A stretch of DNA of 64,000 bases from JAGVSR01 sp963778225 (GCA_963778225.1 CAVZTR010000005.1:80202-144201); one strand, 5' to 3'; counted from the stretch's first letter, positions 26,922 to 36,765 are shown. Notes: generated by a model from the sequence alone, not told the origin. Numbers and translations are program-made.

Positions 26922-28538
26922 ATGACCGACAAACCGAACGACAAACCGACTGACAAAAAAGATCAGCCCGCGACAGACCCCAAGCGTCCGCACGCCACAC
27001 TCGATCTGAAGGCAACCGAACTCAAGCCGGATGCCGGCAAGGAAGCTGCGAAAAACACCGGCACGGCGAATGCCGCACCGAGCCCTGCCGCCTCTGCCTC
27101 GAAACCCGCTGATCCGAAAAAACCTGAACCGCAAAAGCCAGCCACCACCGCCGCCCCCGCCGCGCGCTCCCCATCCGCCTTCACCCGGCTCGTCACCCAT
27201 TTAGCCGCCGGCGTCGCAGGCGGCGCGATCGTCCTCTTCGGCGGCGACCGCATTGCATCCTTGACCGGCACCGCCACGCCCTCCGCCCGCGTCGAACAGG
27301 TCGCGACCGACCTCGACAAGCGCATCGCGGTACTTGAAGCCGCTCCGAAGTCCGACGCCTACGATCTCCTGCAGTCGGCCGAAACCCGCCTCGCGAAAGT
27401 CGACCAACTGGCCACCGACCTTGAAGCTTTGCGCGGCGACCAATCAAAACTGGCTGAGAAAGCCGAGAGCCTCGCCACATCCGTCGGAGGCGCGCAAGGG
27501 CTTGCAGCTGTCGACGCACGGATCGCGGCTCTCGAAGACCAGCTGAAGACATTGTCTGCCGCCGCCTCGTCCGACACGGGCGGCAACCGCATCTCGGATA
27601 TCGCCGCAGTCACGTCCCGCATCGCCGAATCCGAAGCGCGCGTCTCAGCCGAAGCCACTTCAATCCGCGACGGCCTCGCCCGCGAGATCGACCAGCGCCT
27701 CGCCGCCCGCGAAGACAGTGCAAAAACAGATCTCGCGCGTCTCACTCAATCCGTCGAAAAGTTGAAGGCCGATCAAGCGCGACTGGATAAGTCGGTGCAG
27801 GCCGCCCAGGAAGAGACCGGCCGCGTCGCCAGCAGCATCGGCGAGTTGCGCTCCACCATCGAGCAGCAAGACAAGACCTTTGCCAAGAAAGCTGAGGTTG
27901 CCGCCGCCGTCACGCCCGTCACCGGCCTCATCTCGAAGATCGAAGGCAGCCTCGATGGCGTCCTCAAGAAGGAACAGGAACGCCAATCCAATACCGAGCG
28001 CATCGTCACGGCCCTTGAACTCGGCAACCTCAAGCGCGCCATCGAAAGCGGCCAGGCCTTCGCAAAGGAACTCGACGCGGTCAACGCCTCGTCCGGCGGA
28101 CGCCTCGACCTCAAGCCGCTCGAGCAATTCAAAACCACCGGCGTGCCATCCATGACAGACCTGAAGGAGCGCGCGCGCCCTGCCCTTCTCGCCGCACTCG
28201 ACGCCGGATCCGTCGATCCCGGAGCCTCCGTCTGGGATCGCCTGCTGACCAGCGCAAAGTCCGTTGTTCGCGTCCGTAAGATCGACGCCGCCGAAGACGA
28301 CACCGGCCTCGAAGCCACCATCGCCCGCATCGAAAAAGCATTGAACGAAAACCGCCTTCCGGACGTCCTCGCCGAAATCAAAAACTTGCCGCCGGAGTCC
28401 GCCACCAAAATCGCGCAATGGCAAAAAGAAGTCGCGGCCCGCAACAGCGTCGATGACGCCATCGCCACCGTGGAAAATGAATTGAAAGCTGCGCTCACGG
28501 CGCCGGCTGCGGCATCGCCCGCAGCCCCCAAAGAGTAG
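26922..28538 (+). CDS. Mitofilin/Mic60-like inner-membrane protein
   Basis: A 538-residue protein. Residues 1-90 are a disordered Lys/Pro/Ala cytoplasmic tail. One membrane helix (HLAAGVAGGAIVLFGG) lies near 95-112, followed by a long periplasmic coiled coil (about 120-390) and a C-terminal helical domain (about 400-538). This is the layout of bacterial Mic60, the ancestor of the mitochondrial cristae-junction protein, typically found in the alphaproteobacterial haem operon. ATG 26922 starts the cationic tail; the in-frame reading upstream overlaps hemD and is not coding. It likely shapes intracytoplasmic membranes or contacts outer-membrane proteins (family knowledge). Confidence 0.82.
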   Translation: MTDKPNDKPTDKKDQPATDPKRPHATLDLKATELKPDAGKEAAKNTGTANAAPSPAASASKPADPKKPEPQKPATTAAPAARSPSAFTRLVTHLAAGVAGGAIVLFGGDRIASLTGTATPSARVEQVATDLDKRIAVLEAAPKSDAYDLLQSAETRLAKVDQLATDLEALRGDQSKLAEKAESLATSVGGAQGLAAVDARIAALEDQLKTLSAAASSDTGGNRISDIAAVTSRIAESEARVSAEATSIRDGLAREIDQRLAAREDSAKTDLARLTQSVEKLKADQARLDKSVQAAQEETGRVASSIGELRSTIEQQDKTFAKKAEVAAAVTPVTGLISKIEGSLDGVLKKEQERQSNTERIVTALELGNLKRAIESGQAFAKELDAVNASSGGRLDLKPLEQFKTTGVPSMTDLKERARPALLAALDAGSVDPGASVWDRLLTSAKSVVRVRKIDAAEDDTGLEATIARIEKALNENRLPDVLAEIKNLPPESATKIAQWQKEVAARNSVDDAIATVENELKAALTAPAAASPAAPKE

Positions 28539-28550
28539 GAGCGCGTGGGT

Positions 28551-30048
28551 ATGGTGCGTCTGGTTTTGTTTCTCGTCGTGGTCCTTCTGCTTGCCTCCGG
28601 TCTCGCTTGGCTCGCAGACCGCCCCGGCAATCTGCTCGTCACCTGGGAAGGCTATGAGATCGAGACGAGCGTGTTCCGCGCCATCGTCATTCTCACGCTC
28701 CTCGTCGGCGCAGCGATCGCTCTGTGGTCGCTCCTGCGCCAGATCTGGTCGAGCCCGGCCATGATCAGCCGCCAACTGACCCGCCGCCGCCAGCAGCGCG
28801 GTCTTGATGCGCTTTCGAGCGGCATGATCGCCATCGGCGCCGGCGACCGCGCGTCCGCCAGCCGCGCCGCGATCCAGGCCCGCAAGGCGATCCCGAACGA
28901 ACCGCTGACACATCTGCTGCGGGCGCAGGCCGCCCAGTTGACCGGCGACCGCGCCACAGCCCGGCGGATTTTCGAAGCCATGCTCGCCTCGCCCGATACC
29001 GAACAACTCGGCCTACGCGGCCTGTACCTCGAAGCCCGTCGCGAAGGCGAAGCCGAACCCGCCATGCAATTCGCTGAACGCGCGGCTCGGCTGAACCCAC
29101 GTCTTGGCTGGCCCCTGGAAGCCCAATTTGAAATGCAGCTTAAAGCTGGCGACTGGGCCGGCGCCGCCGAGACGACGGCACTCGCCAAGCGCCACGGACA
29201 TCTGGAACGTCACGTTGCCGATCGCCGCCGCGCATTGATGCTCGCGGCCCAGGCACAAAAGATCGAAGACGCAGATCCCGACAAGGCCCTCGCGTTCGCC
29301 ACCGAAGCCCACACGCTCGCCCCCGATCTCATCCCCGCCGCCGCCGTGGCGGGACGTGTCCTTGCAGCACGCGGCCAAACGGCCAAAGCTGCAAAGATCA
29401 TACAGCGCACCTGGTCCAAGTCTCCGCATCCTGATCTGGCGTCCGCATACGCCTACGCCCGTATTGGCGACAGCCCGCGCGATCGCCTCGACCGCATCAA
29501 GCAATTGGCGCTCCTCAAGCCGCACGATGTCGAAAGCGGTGTTGCGTGGGCGACGGCTGCTATCGAGGCGCGCGAATTCGGTGTCGCCCGCCACGCATTG
29601 CAACCCTTCCTGAAAAACAAACTCACCCGCCGCGTCGCCCGTCTCATGGCGCGCATCGAACTTGCCGACAAGAATGATGCAGGCCGCGCTCGTGAGTGGA
29701 TCACCCGCGCCGCCACTGCCGAACGCGATCCCGTGTGGACAGCCGATGGCAGCGTACTCGACGCATGGTCGCCCGTGTCGCCGGCAGGAACACTTGACGC
29801 CGTCGAGTGGCGCCCGCCCATGATGGGGCCCGACGGTGACGCTGAAACGCTTGCCGCCGAGATCGCTGATCTCTTGGCCGTGGATCTCGACGACGCCAAG
29901 TTGATCGAAGCCACCACGACTAGCAGCACGAATGGCAGCGGACCGATGCCCTCACCGCCTCGCGCCGACGCCCGACAACAATCCGGACGATGCTATCGAA
30001 GACGTCACGACAGAGGTCAGGACCTCCACCCCCACTCCGCCATCATGA
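28551..30048 (+). CDS. hemY: HemY domain / TPR protein of the haem operon (C-terminal tail probably frameshifted)
   Basis: Two N-terminal membrane helices (VRLVLFLVVVLLLASGLAWL and AIVILTLLVGAAIALWSLL) are followed by tetratricopeptide-like repeats to about residue 440. This is the HemY_N plus TPR layout of the gene that closes the hemC-hemD-Mic60 operon. HemY's biochemical role is uncertain; it is not the HemY protoporphyrinogen oxidase of Bacillus. ATG 28551 has GGAG 10 nt upstream. The uninterrupted frame runs to 30098 but its last about 50 residues are Arg/His-rich nonsense. One base on, another frame gives APTPDNNPDDAIEDVTTEV and stops at 30048, resembling the usual acidic tail, so I end the gene there. 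Confidence 0.8.
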
Positions 30049-30169
30049 CGAGATTGCGGCGCCGAGCAGTCGGATTTCTGAACAAATCGTCAGCCTAAAA
30101 ACCGTCGAATTAGCAGGCAAATCTCTGTGCGTTCACAACGGACCACGTCGCGCATTGTGCGTGCCGCAC

Positions 30170-30547
30170 ATGTCCGCAACCGAACAGCATGGGCCAATGT
30201 ACAAATCTCTTAGCGGCACGGACGCAGCCCCTCTCCATCCCGGCGAAATTCTTCGGGTCGATATGCTCCCCTATTTGTCGATGACACCCGGGGAACTCGC
30301 AGCCCACCTCGGATTACCGCGAGCGGTTCTCGATCGCTTGCTTGCAGAACGCATTGCCATCACGCCCGAAATTGCACAACGCTTGGGCCGCGCACTCGGC
30401 CAAGGTGCCCACTACTGGCTGGCGCTCCAAATGCAATACGATCTGTGGCAGGTCACCCAAACCGAACTTGAAGACGTGCGTCCCATCTCTTGGGAACGCC
30501 GCCCGCGCAACCGCGCCCGCCCTAATGCCACAAGCGTCAGTTACTGA
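30170..30547 (+). CDS. HigA-type HTH antitoxin-like regulator
   Basis: A 125-residue protein with the HigA/VapI signature: LHPGEILRVDMLPYLSMTPG, then LAAHLGLPRAVLDRLLAER, ITPEIAQRLGRALGQG and the W-aromatic ALQMQYDLWQ. The helix-turn-helix binds DNA and in paired systems neutralises a HigB RNase. No higB-like ORF precedes it; the space from the hemY stop to this gene is only about 120 bp. It is therefore an orphan antitoxin-like regulator. ATG 30170 is used; ATG 30197 is possible. Confidence 0.78.
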   Translation: MSATEQHGPMYKSLSGTDAAPLHPGEILRVDMLPYLSMTPGELAAHLGLPRAVLDRLLAERIAITPEIAQRLGRALGQGAHYWLALQMQYDLWQVTQTELEDVRPISWERRPRNRARPNATSVSY

Positions 30548-30593
30548 TGATCGCGTAGAGGGTTGTATCCCACAGCCCTCATCGGCACACTAG

Positions 30594-31514
30594 ATGCCGA
30601 TGATGGAAGGTCTTGAATCTCTCGCGACACGCTGGATCAGCCGCTGGGCCGAACCCCGCGCCGAAGCGGTCGAAGCGACGCGCGGTCTCACCCCCGCCGT
30701 GGTCATAACAGGCGGCTCAAGCGGCATCGGGTTAGCACTTGCTCATGAATTTGCACGCCATTCGCAAGCCGTCGTACTGATTGCACGCACGCCCAGTCGC
30801 CTCGAAACCGCTGCCATAGAAATTCTGCAGCGGCAGCCAAACGTGCGAGTCGAGCAACTGAGTCTCGATATCAGCCGCCCCGAAGCAATCGAGGCCTTGA
30901 GTTCCTGGCTTGCCGAAAAGCGCCTCTACTGCGATGTGCTCGTCAACAACGCCGCCATCGGTCATTCCGGCCCGTTCTCGGCTGCGCCGACGACGAGGCT
31001 CGAAACGCTCATCGCAACAAACGTGGCCGCAGTGGCGCGCCTCACACGCGCCGTGCTCCCGGACATGATTGCGCGCGGACGCGGTGGGATCCTCACAATA
31101 TCATCACTCGGCGCACTGATTCCGGGCCCCCACCAAGCGGCCTACTATGCCAGCAAAGCCTTTGCGCTCTCTCTCACCGAAGCCATCGCATCTGAGGCAG
31201 CAGGCCGCGGCGTCCGCATCGCCGTTGTTCTACCTGGCCCTGTGGAGACGCGATTCCATGCGCGAATGGACGCCGAAGGCTCGCTCTATCGTCATATTCT
31301 CGCAGCAGCGACGCCCGAGCGTGTCGCTGCTCTGTCCGTCCGCAGCTACCGGCTTGGCCGGCGTGTGATCGCACCGGGTTTAGTACCAACACTAGCGGTG
31401 CCCTTTCTGCGCATTCTGCCCCATGCCATTTCAGTTCCCATCGTGAACTGGCTCCTGGATACCGGACGGCCCGCTTTGCGTTCCGACGAAGATAAATCTT
31501 CGCCGCTACTCTAA
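30594..31514 (+). CDS. Short-chain dehydrogenase/reductase
   Basis: A 306-residue classical SDR. The NAD(P)-binding motif TGGSSGIGLALAHEFA is near residue 40, the structural NNAAIG near 120, and the catalytic Ser and YASKAF pair near 170-190. A C-terminal extension of about 50 residues with a hydrophobic patch (LAVPFLRILPHAISVPIVNW) suggests membrane association. Substrate unknown. It follows the HigA-like gene by 46 bp on the same strand. Confidence 0.85.
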   Translation: MPMMEGLESLATRWISRWAEPRAEAVEATRGLTPAVVITGGSSGIGLALAHEFARHSQAVVLIARTPSRLETAAIEILQRQPNVRVEQLSLDISRPEAIEALSSWLAEKRLYCDVLVNNAAIGHSGPFSAAPTTRLETLIATNVAAVARLTRAVLPDMIARGRGGILTISSLGALIPGPHQAAYYASKAFALSLTEAIASEAAGRGVRIAVVLPGPVETRFHARMDAEGSLYRHILAAATPERVAALSVRSYRLGRRVIAPGLVPTLAVPFLRILPHAISVPIVNWLLDTGRPALRSDEDKSSPLL

Positions 31515-31601
31515 TTTTCGCATCTCGTTTGCAGCTTTGAAACGATTTGCGGTTCATATGGTCGAAGCAACCGGTTTTTGTACCGCGTATCCGGATGCCC
31601 C

Positions 31602-31646
31602 AGCGGCGGTGGGCGATGGTCTTAACGACTAACGGCCACCGCCGCT
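31602..31646. terminator. Inverted repeat after the SDR gene (possible terminator)
   Basis: An 11-bp perfect inverted repeat (AGCGGCGGTGG at 31602-31612, with 31636-31646) has a 23-nt loop and only a weak T run (ATTTT) a few bases on. It lies between the SDR stop and manC. It may act as a terminator or a transcript-stability hairpin. Confidence 0.4.
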
Positions 31647-31759
31647 TCGCATTTTCACTGTTTAGTGGGATAAGGGCCAAACCGGACGGGTAGCGCCTTC
31701 GACGGCGAACCGTGCGCAGACAGAGTTTTCGGCCTCGCGGCGGTTAACGAGGTATTTGC

Positions 31760-33206
31760 ATGCTCCCTATCATTCCCGTCATCCTCTCGGGTGGATCCGG
31801 AACGCGCCTCTGGCCCTTGTCGCGTTCGATGTTTCCAAAACAGTTCATTAACTTCTTCAACGGTGGCGGCCCGACGTTGCTCGGCGCCACATTGCGCCGC
31901 CTCACACCCGATGCTGGGTTCGCGCCACCCATCATCCTCTGCAATAACGATCATCGCTTCCTGGTGAAGGAAGAACTCGATCGCGCCGGACAGACCGCGA
32001 AAGCCATTATCCTGGAGCCCGTCGCGCGCAACACCGCGGCAGCCATTACAGTCGCAGCACTTGCTGCTGTCCGCGAACAGCCCAACGCTGTTCTCGTCGT
32101 GATGCCGTCCGATCACGCGGTCAAGAACGAAGCCCGTTTCGTCGAAGCCGTTCGCAAGGCCGCCGAAGTTGCAGCCACGGGAAAACTGGTTCTGTTCGGT
32201 ATCACACCTGACAGCCCCCACACCGGCTACGGCTACATCAAGCGGGGCGATGGCATAGGTGCCGGTGAGGTCCAGGCCTTCACCGTCGACAAGTTTTGCG
32301 AGAAGCCGGACGCAAAGACCGCCGCGACTTACCTCGCCGAAGGCAACTACTTCTGGAACAGCGGCATCTTCGTTCTCAACGCCCACACGTTCCTCGACGA
32401 GATCGCAGCCCTCAATCCCGCAAGTTCTCAAGGCCTCGCGTGCATCACTTGCACTGGCCGCCGATGATCTGGGCTTTCTGCGCCTCGACCGCGACTCATT
32501 TTCCGCCAGCCCGAACATCTCCGTCGATTACGCTGTCATGGAGAAAACCAAGGCCGCCGCGATGCTCCCGATCGATGTCGGCTGGAACGACGTCGGCTCC
32601 TGGTCGTCACTCTGGGAGATCGCCCCGAAAGACGCTCATGGCAACCACGCGCAAGGCGACAGCGTGCTCGAAGACACGTCTGGCTGTTATGTGCATTCAG
32701 AACGCGGGCTCGTTGCCACCATTGGCGTCGAGGATCTCATCATCGTCGACACGCCCGACGCACTTCTGGTCGCTGATAAAGCTCGCGCGCAAGACGTCGG
32801 CAAGATCGTCGCCACCCTGAAGCGCACCAATCGCAAGGAACAGGAACAGCACCTTCGCAATTACCGTCCGTGGGGCTACTTCGAGACGCTCAACATCGGG
32901 CCTCGCTTCCAGGTCAAGCTCCTGCACGTCAAGCCCGGCGGCAAGCTGTCCCTGCAAATGCACCACCACCGGTCAGAGCACTGGATCGTCGTGCAAGGCA
33001 CGGCCAAAGTCGTGATCGGTGAAACCGAACAGCTCGTGCGCGAAAACGAGAGCGTCTACATCATCGCCACGCAGTGGCACCGCCTCGAAAACCCCGGCAA
33101 GGTTCCTCTCGAACTCATCGAGGTCCAGATCGGCACCTACCTCGGCGAAGACGACATCATCCGCACCGACGACGTCTATCGCCGCGCCCCGGAAGAAACG
33201 AAATAA
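31760..33206 (+). CDS. manC: Mannose-1-phosphate guanylyltransferase / mannose-6-phosphate isomerase (frameshifted in this sequence)
   Basis: A bifunctional enzyme supplying GDP-mannose for surface polysaccharides. The N-terminal nucleotidyltransferase has GGSGTRLWPLSRSMFPKQF, VVMPSDHAV, GYGYIKRGD and KFCEKPD. The frame fails at about 32417. The next frame reads PQVLKASRASLALAADDLG, DYAVMEKTKAA and GWNDVGSWSSLWE, then the isomerase cupin RPWGYFETLNIGPRFQVK and LQMHHHRSEHWIVVQG, to 33206. One extra C in the CCC at 32417-32419 explains the break. Repaired length is about 481 residues, typical for type II ManC/AlgA. The start used gives LPIIPVILSGG at residue 2. Confidence 0.9.
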
Positions 33207-33208
33207 GC

Positions 33209-33240
33209 AAAAATCGCCGGCTCATCAGCCGGCGATTTAT
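33209..33240. terminator. Bidirectional terminator between manC and creA
   Basis: A 12-bp perfect stem (AAATCGCCGGCT, 33211-33222, with 33227-33238) and a 4-nt loop lie between convergent genes. A and T tracts on the two sides allow use in both directions. Confidence 0.9.
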
Positions 33241-33243
33241 GTC

Positions 33244-33762
33244 TTAGCCCGAAATGTAATCGCTGCACTTCTGCGGTGGTGTCGTCTCGCCCCACGGTGC
33301 GATCGGCACGCTGGAGGTCGAGTTCTCCGGGCTGCCTTCGATGATCTTGTCCGTGTAGACGAGATAGACGAGCACATTGCGCTTGTAATCGCATCCGCGC
33401 ACGATCTGCATCCGCTTGAACAAGATCGAGCGGCGCTGGCTGAACGCCTCCTCGCCCTGTTCCAGCTTACGCTTGAACTTGATCGGCCCAACCTGGCGGC
33501 AAGACAGCGAAACATTCGACAGTTCTTCCGCCAGCCCGGCCCATCCCGCCCAACCGCCCTTCTCCGGCGCCGTGAAGTAGCACGTCACGCCCTCTACCTC
33601 CGGATCATCGACCGCAAACGTGGCGAGCTTCGCGTCCGGCGCCAAGAGCTTCCACACCGTCGTCTTCTTGAAGATCAGATCCGGCCCGTCGGCCTTGGCT
33701 GGAACGGCCGCCAGAACCAGAAGCGCCGACACGGCGGCACCCACAAGCGAACGAACTGACAT
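33244..33762 (-). CDS. CreA family protein
   Basis: A 172-residue exported protein. The signal peptide (VRSLVGAAVSALLVLAAVPAKA) is followed by the CreA family body: VEGVTCYFTAPEKGGWAG, ELSNVSLSCRQVGPIKF and RMQIVRGCDYKRNVLVYLVY, with conserved cysteines. CreA is named from the cre locus of enterobacteria; its function is unknown. Transcribed alone; converges with manC on a shared terminator. Confidence 0.88.
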   Translation of the reverse strand: MSVRSLVGAAVSALLVLAAVPAKADGPDLIFKKTTVWKLLAPDAKLATFAVDDPEVEGVTCYFTAPEKGGWAGWAGLAEELSNVSLSCRQVGPIKFKRKLEQGEEAFSQRRSILFKRMQIVRGCDYKRNVLVYLVYTDKIIEGSPENSTSSVPIAPWGETTPPQKCSDYISG

Positions 33763-33943
33763 CGTGCGAATTCCTTTTTCCGATCCTCGGCCTGAGACAC
33801 GAAAGCGCCCCGGACATTCCGGAGCGCCATGCGCGGGTCGATATTGAAAAACACATGGTGACCCGGCCGGGTTCCGTCAACGCCCGCTGCGACAGAACCC
33901 TCGCACGTCCGACCTCCGCCTGCCGCAAGCAAACCGGCCAAAC

Positions 33944-33980
33944 AAAAAGGACGCCGCACCTGAGAGCGAGCGTCCTTTCG
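33944..33980 (-). terminator. Terminator of infC
   Basis: On the minus strand the stem AAAGGACGC/GCGTCCTTT (33970-33978 with 33946-33954) is followed by a run of Ts, about 30 nt after the infC stop. It indicates that infC ends its transcript here, without rpmI-rplT. Confidence 0.8.
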
Positions 33981-34008
33981 TTCACATCGGCTACGATGGG
34001 CGAGCGGC

Positions 34009-34536
34009 CTACTTCGGCGCCAGCACCATCACCATCTGGCGACCCTCAAACCGAGGCTCACTCTCGACCTTCGCGACCGTTTCGGTCTCGGTCTTGACCC
34101 GGTTCAAAACTTCCATTCCTAAGTGCTGATGCGCCATTTCACGCCCGCGGAACCGCAGCGTGATTTTGACTTTATCGCCCTCTTCGAAGAAGCGTCGGAT
34201 CGCCCGCATCTTCACGTCGTAGTCGTGATCATCGATGCCCGGCCGCATCTTGATCTCTTTGATTTCGACGATCTTCTGGTTCTTGCGCGCTTCAGCCTGC
34301 TTCTTCTGTTCCTGGTACTTGAACTTGCCGTAGTCCAGGATTTTGCAGACCGGCGGCTCCGCGTCGGGTGAAATCTCGACGAGGTCGAGACCCGCGTCGG
34401 TTGCCCGTTGCATGGCATCGAGTTTGCTGACGACTCCGACGTTCTGTCCAGTCTCGTCGATCAGTCGTACTTCGCGGGCCCGGATCTGGTCGTTGATCTT
34501 GGGCCCGGATTGCTCGCGCGTAGGCGCGGCTCGCAT
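34009..34536 (-). CDS. infC: Translation initiation factor IF-3
   Basis: IF-3 binds the 30S subunit and proofreads start-codon and initiator-tRNA selection. The protein is 175 residues from ATG 34536. The N domain has INDQIRAREVRLIDETGQN and the linker DAEPPVCKILDYGKFKYQEQ. The C domain has IKMRPGIDDHDYDVK and KVKITLRFRGREMAHQHLG. Start choice is uncertain because infC often uses rare start codons; the long in-frame extension to 34629 lacks homology. rpmI and rplT, which usually follow infC, are absent: a terminator comes instead. Confidence 0.94.
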   Translation of the reverse strand: MRAAPTREQSGPKINDQIRAREVRLIDETGQNVGVVSKLDAMQRATDAGLDLVEISPDAEPPVCKILDYGKFKYQEQKKQAEARKNQKIVEIKEIKMRPGIDDHDYDVKMRAIRRFFEEGDKVKITLRFRGREMAHQHLGMEVLNRVKTETETVAKVESEPRFEGRQMVMVLAPK

Positions 34537-34693
34537 TGGTTTGCGGATGGGTCGAACTCCTCTTGCTGTTTCAATGCCCGTTTTGGCGGTTTCGTCTTGC
34601 CGGCTGGTTTCATACCCCCGTTCCGGCAATCAACGGAGAGAATCGAGAAGAAAAGGTTTCAAGTCAAGCCTTCACGGGACCCTACAACCCGAC

Positions 34694-35929
34694 TTAACCA
34701 TCGTTTTGTGGACGCGCGGCCACGTAACGAGCAGCCATCCCCGTCCCGAGGATCTCGTCATACACCTGAAGCGTCTTCAGCCGCATCTGCCGCAGCGAAA
34801 ACGATCCGGCCGCATGCGCCCGCGCCCTGAGGCTCAATTGCGCCCGCGCCACCCGGTCAAGACTGAGCGCCGCCAGTAGGGCTTCCGCCAGCGCCGCCGC
34901 GTCCCCCGGCGGCACCAGCCAGCCGGTCATCGAGCGCGGCCCGTGCTCGGGCGGCGACAGCACCGTCTCCGGCGGCGCCCCGATCCGCGTTGCGATAACG
35001 GGACATCCCATCGCCTGGCTTTCCACCGCCGTCCGCCCGAAAGCCTCCGGCTCGATCGATGCCACGATCGATGCGTCCGCCGCCAGATACGCGGCCGGCA
35101 TGTCATCCACGTGCCCGACGAGCCGCACCCGCCCCTCGAGCCCCCCGGCCTTAATGGCCTCTCTCAGCCCTTCCGCGTAGGCATCCCGCCCCTGCGCGTC
35201 ACCAGCGAGCGCCACGATCCCATCGAGCCGCCCGTCGGCATGCAGCCGCCGCGCCGCCTCCACGACGACATGCTGCCCCTTCCAGTTGGTCAACCGAGCC
35301 GCTTGCAGAATGACACGCTGGCCCGGCGTTACACCCCAGGCCGACCTGAGGCGTTCCACCCGTTCAGCTGACACCTTCTCCGGATCGAAGGCCGCGCCGT
35401 CCACGCCGCGATGAATGACCCGGATCTTCGCGTCCGGCGTGCCGTAGCGCGACCGGATCAGATCGCGCGTGTATCCAGAGTTCGCGATCACCAGATCGCC
35501 ACGCGCCATCACGCTGTTGTAGAGACGCTTCGGCGCCGAGGTCTCGTTGTAGGCGCCGTGATAGGTCGTCACGAATGGCCGTTTCGTTACCCGCGCCGCG
35601 CGCAGCGCACTCCACGCCGGGGCCCGGCTGCGCGCGTGCACCAGATGGATGCCATCCGCCTCGATCATCCTTGCGATGGCCGCGGCATTCGCCAGCAGCT
35701 TGGCCGGGTTCTTCGTGGCCGCGGGAAAGATCCTCACATCCGCGCCGGTGGCCTTCAGCCGCTCCAGCATACGCCCGCCTTCGGTCAGCACGATCGCGCG
35801 CCCGCCGGCCACGATCACCGCTTCCGCGATCTCGATCGTCGAGAGTTCCGCGCCCCCCGTGTCGAGCTGGGGGATAATCTGCAGTATGGTCGCGGCACGA
35901 TCGGCCAAGGGCGGCAGCTCCGGTAGCAA
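34694..35929 (-). CDS. GT4-family glycosyltransferase
   Basis: A 411-residue retaining glycosyltransferase of the GT-B fold. The N-terminal domain has ILQIIPQLDTGGAELSTIEI and VHARSRAPAWSALRAARV. The C-terminal nucleotide-sugar domain has VILQAARLTNWKGQHVVVEA and the GT4 E-x7-E motif in IEPEAFGRTAVESQAMGCPV. Such enzymes act at the cytoplasmic membrane in lipopolysaccharide or capsule synthesis; donor and acceptor are unknown. It lies upstream of infC on the same strand. Its start is only 14-32 nt from the divergent hydrolase, so promoters must overlap coding DNA. Confidence 0.9.
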   Translation of the reverse strand: MLPELPPLADRAATILQIIPQLDTGGAELSTIEIAEAVIVAGGRAIVLTEGGRMLERLKATGADVRIFPAATKNPAKLLANAAAIARMIEADGIHLVHARSRAPAWSALRAARVTKRPFVTTYHGAYNETSAPKRLYNSVMARGDLVIANSGYTRDLIRSRYGTPDAKIRVIHRGVDGAAFDPEKVSAERVERLRSAWGVTPGQRVILQAARLTNWKGQHVVVEAARRLHADGRLDGIVALAGDAQGRDAYAEGLREAIKAGGLEGRVRLVGHVDDMPAAYLAADASIVASIEPEAFGRTAVESQAMGCPVIATRIGAPPETVLSPPEHGPRSMTGWLVPPGDAAALAEALLAALSLDRVARAQLSLRARAHAAGSFSLRQMRLKTLQVYDEILGTGMAARYVAARPQNDG

Positions 35930-35961
35930 GTCACTCGCGAGAAATGATAGGCACTCATAGG

Positions 35962-36765
35962 ATGACCGGCACAGAACCGCAATTCATCGACGTTGGAACC
36001 GGCGACGCCCGCCGGCGCATCGCCTATCGGCGCGAGACGCGATCCGGTTCGCCGCGTCCCGGCCTGCTCTGGCTGGCAGGCCTGAAATCCGATATGGCCA
36101 GCACCAAGGCGTCGACGCTGGCGGATTACGCCGGAAAAGCCGGAGTTGACTGTGTTCGCTTCGATTACTCCGGACATGGCCTCTCCAGCGGGCCGTTCGA
36201 AGAAGGAACCATTGGGCAGTGGCTTGAAGAAGCCGCCACGATCTTCCGGACAGTCGCACCGGGTCCCCGGATCATCGTCGGCTCGAGTACCGGCGGCTAC
36301 GTTGCTCTCCTGTTGCTGAAGTATCTTCTGGAGAACGACCCGGCCGAGGCACAGCGGATCACGGCACTTGTGTTGATCGCGCCCGCTTGGGACCTCACCG
36401 AGCAGCTGATGTGGAACCGCTTTCCCGAAGATGCCCGTCAGGCCATTCTCACCACCGGACGCTATTTGAAGCCGTCGGATTACGGCGATCCCTATACGAT
36501 CACGCGTCAATTTATTGAGGAGGGCCGCAAGCATCAGCTCGCCGGCCAAACCTTCAACCCCGGCCGGCCCATTCTCGTCCTTCAAGGCTTGCAAGATGAT
36601 GTGGTCCCCGCGGAGCATGTCCGCGGTCTGGAGACCTTGCTCGACGGCGGCCACGTTCGCATCACCGAAGTCGCCGACGGCGATCATCGACTGTCACGGC
36701 CCCAGGACCTCGCCCTGCTTCTCCAGCTGATCGACGAGGCCTCGACACGAGCCCTCATCGACTGA
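35962..36765 (+). CDS. Alpha/beta hydrolase
   Basis: A 267-residue serine hydrolase. The nucleophile elbow GSSTGGY (serine in G-x-S-x-G) is near residue 115, preceded by the oxyanion-type strand GLLWLAGLKSDM. An acidic residue in LQGLQDDVVPAEH and a late His in DGDHRLSRPQDL complete the triad. The sequence resembles small peptidase/esterase-like hydrolases. ATG 35962 is chosen; ATG 35944 would add six residues. Its stop overlaps the 3' end of the convergent gene at 36755 by 11 nt. Confidence 0.85.
   Translation: MTGTEPQFIDVGTGDARRRIAYRRETRSGSPRPGLLWLAGLKSDMASTKASTLADYAGKAGVDCVRFDYSGHGLSSGPFEEGTIGQWLEEAATIFRTVAPGPRIIVGSSTGGYVALLLLKYLLENDPAEAQRITALVLIAPAWDLTEQLMWNRFPEDARQAILTTGRYLKPSDYGDPYTITRQFIEEGRKHQLAGQTFNPGRPILVLQGLQDDVVPAEHVRGLETLLDGGHVRITEVADGDHRLSRPQDLALLLQLIDEASTRALID

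Noticed and set aside
27660..29006. A 448-codon minus-strand reading opposite Mic60 and hemY
   Set aside because: It spans two real genes and their junction and shows only shadow composition.
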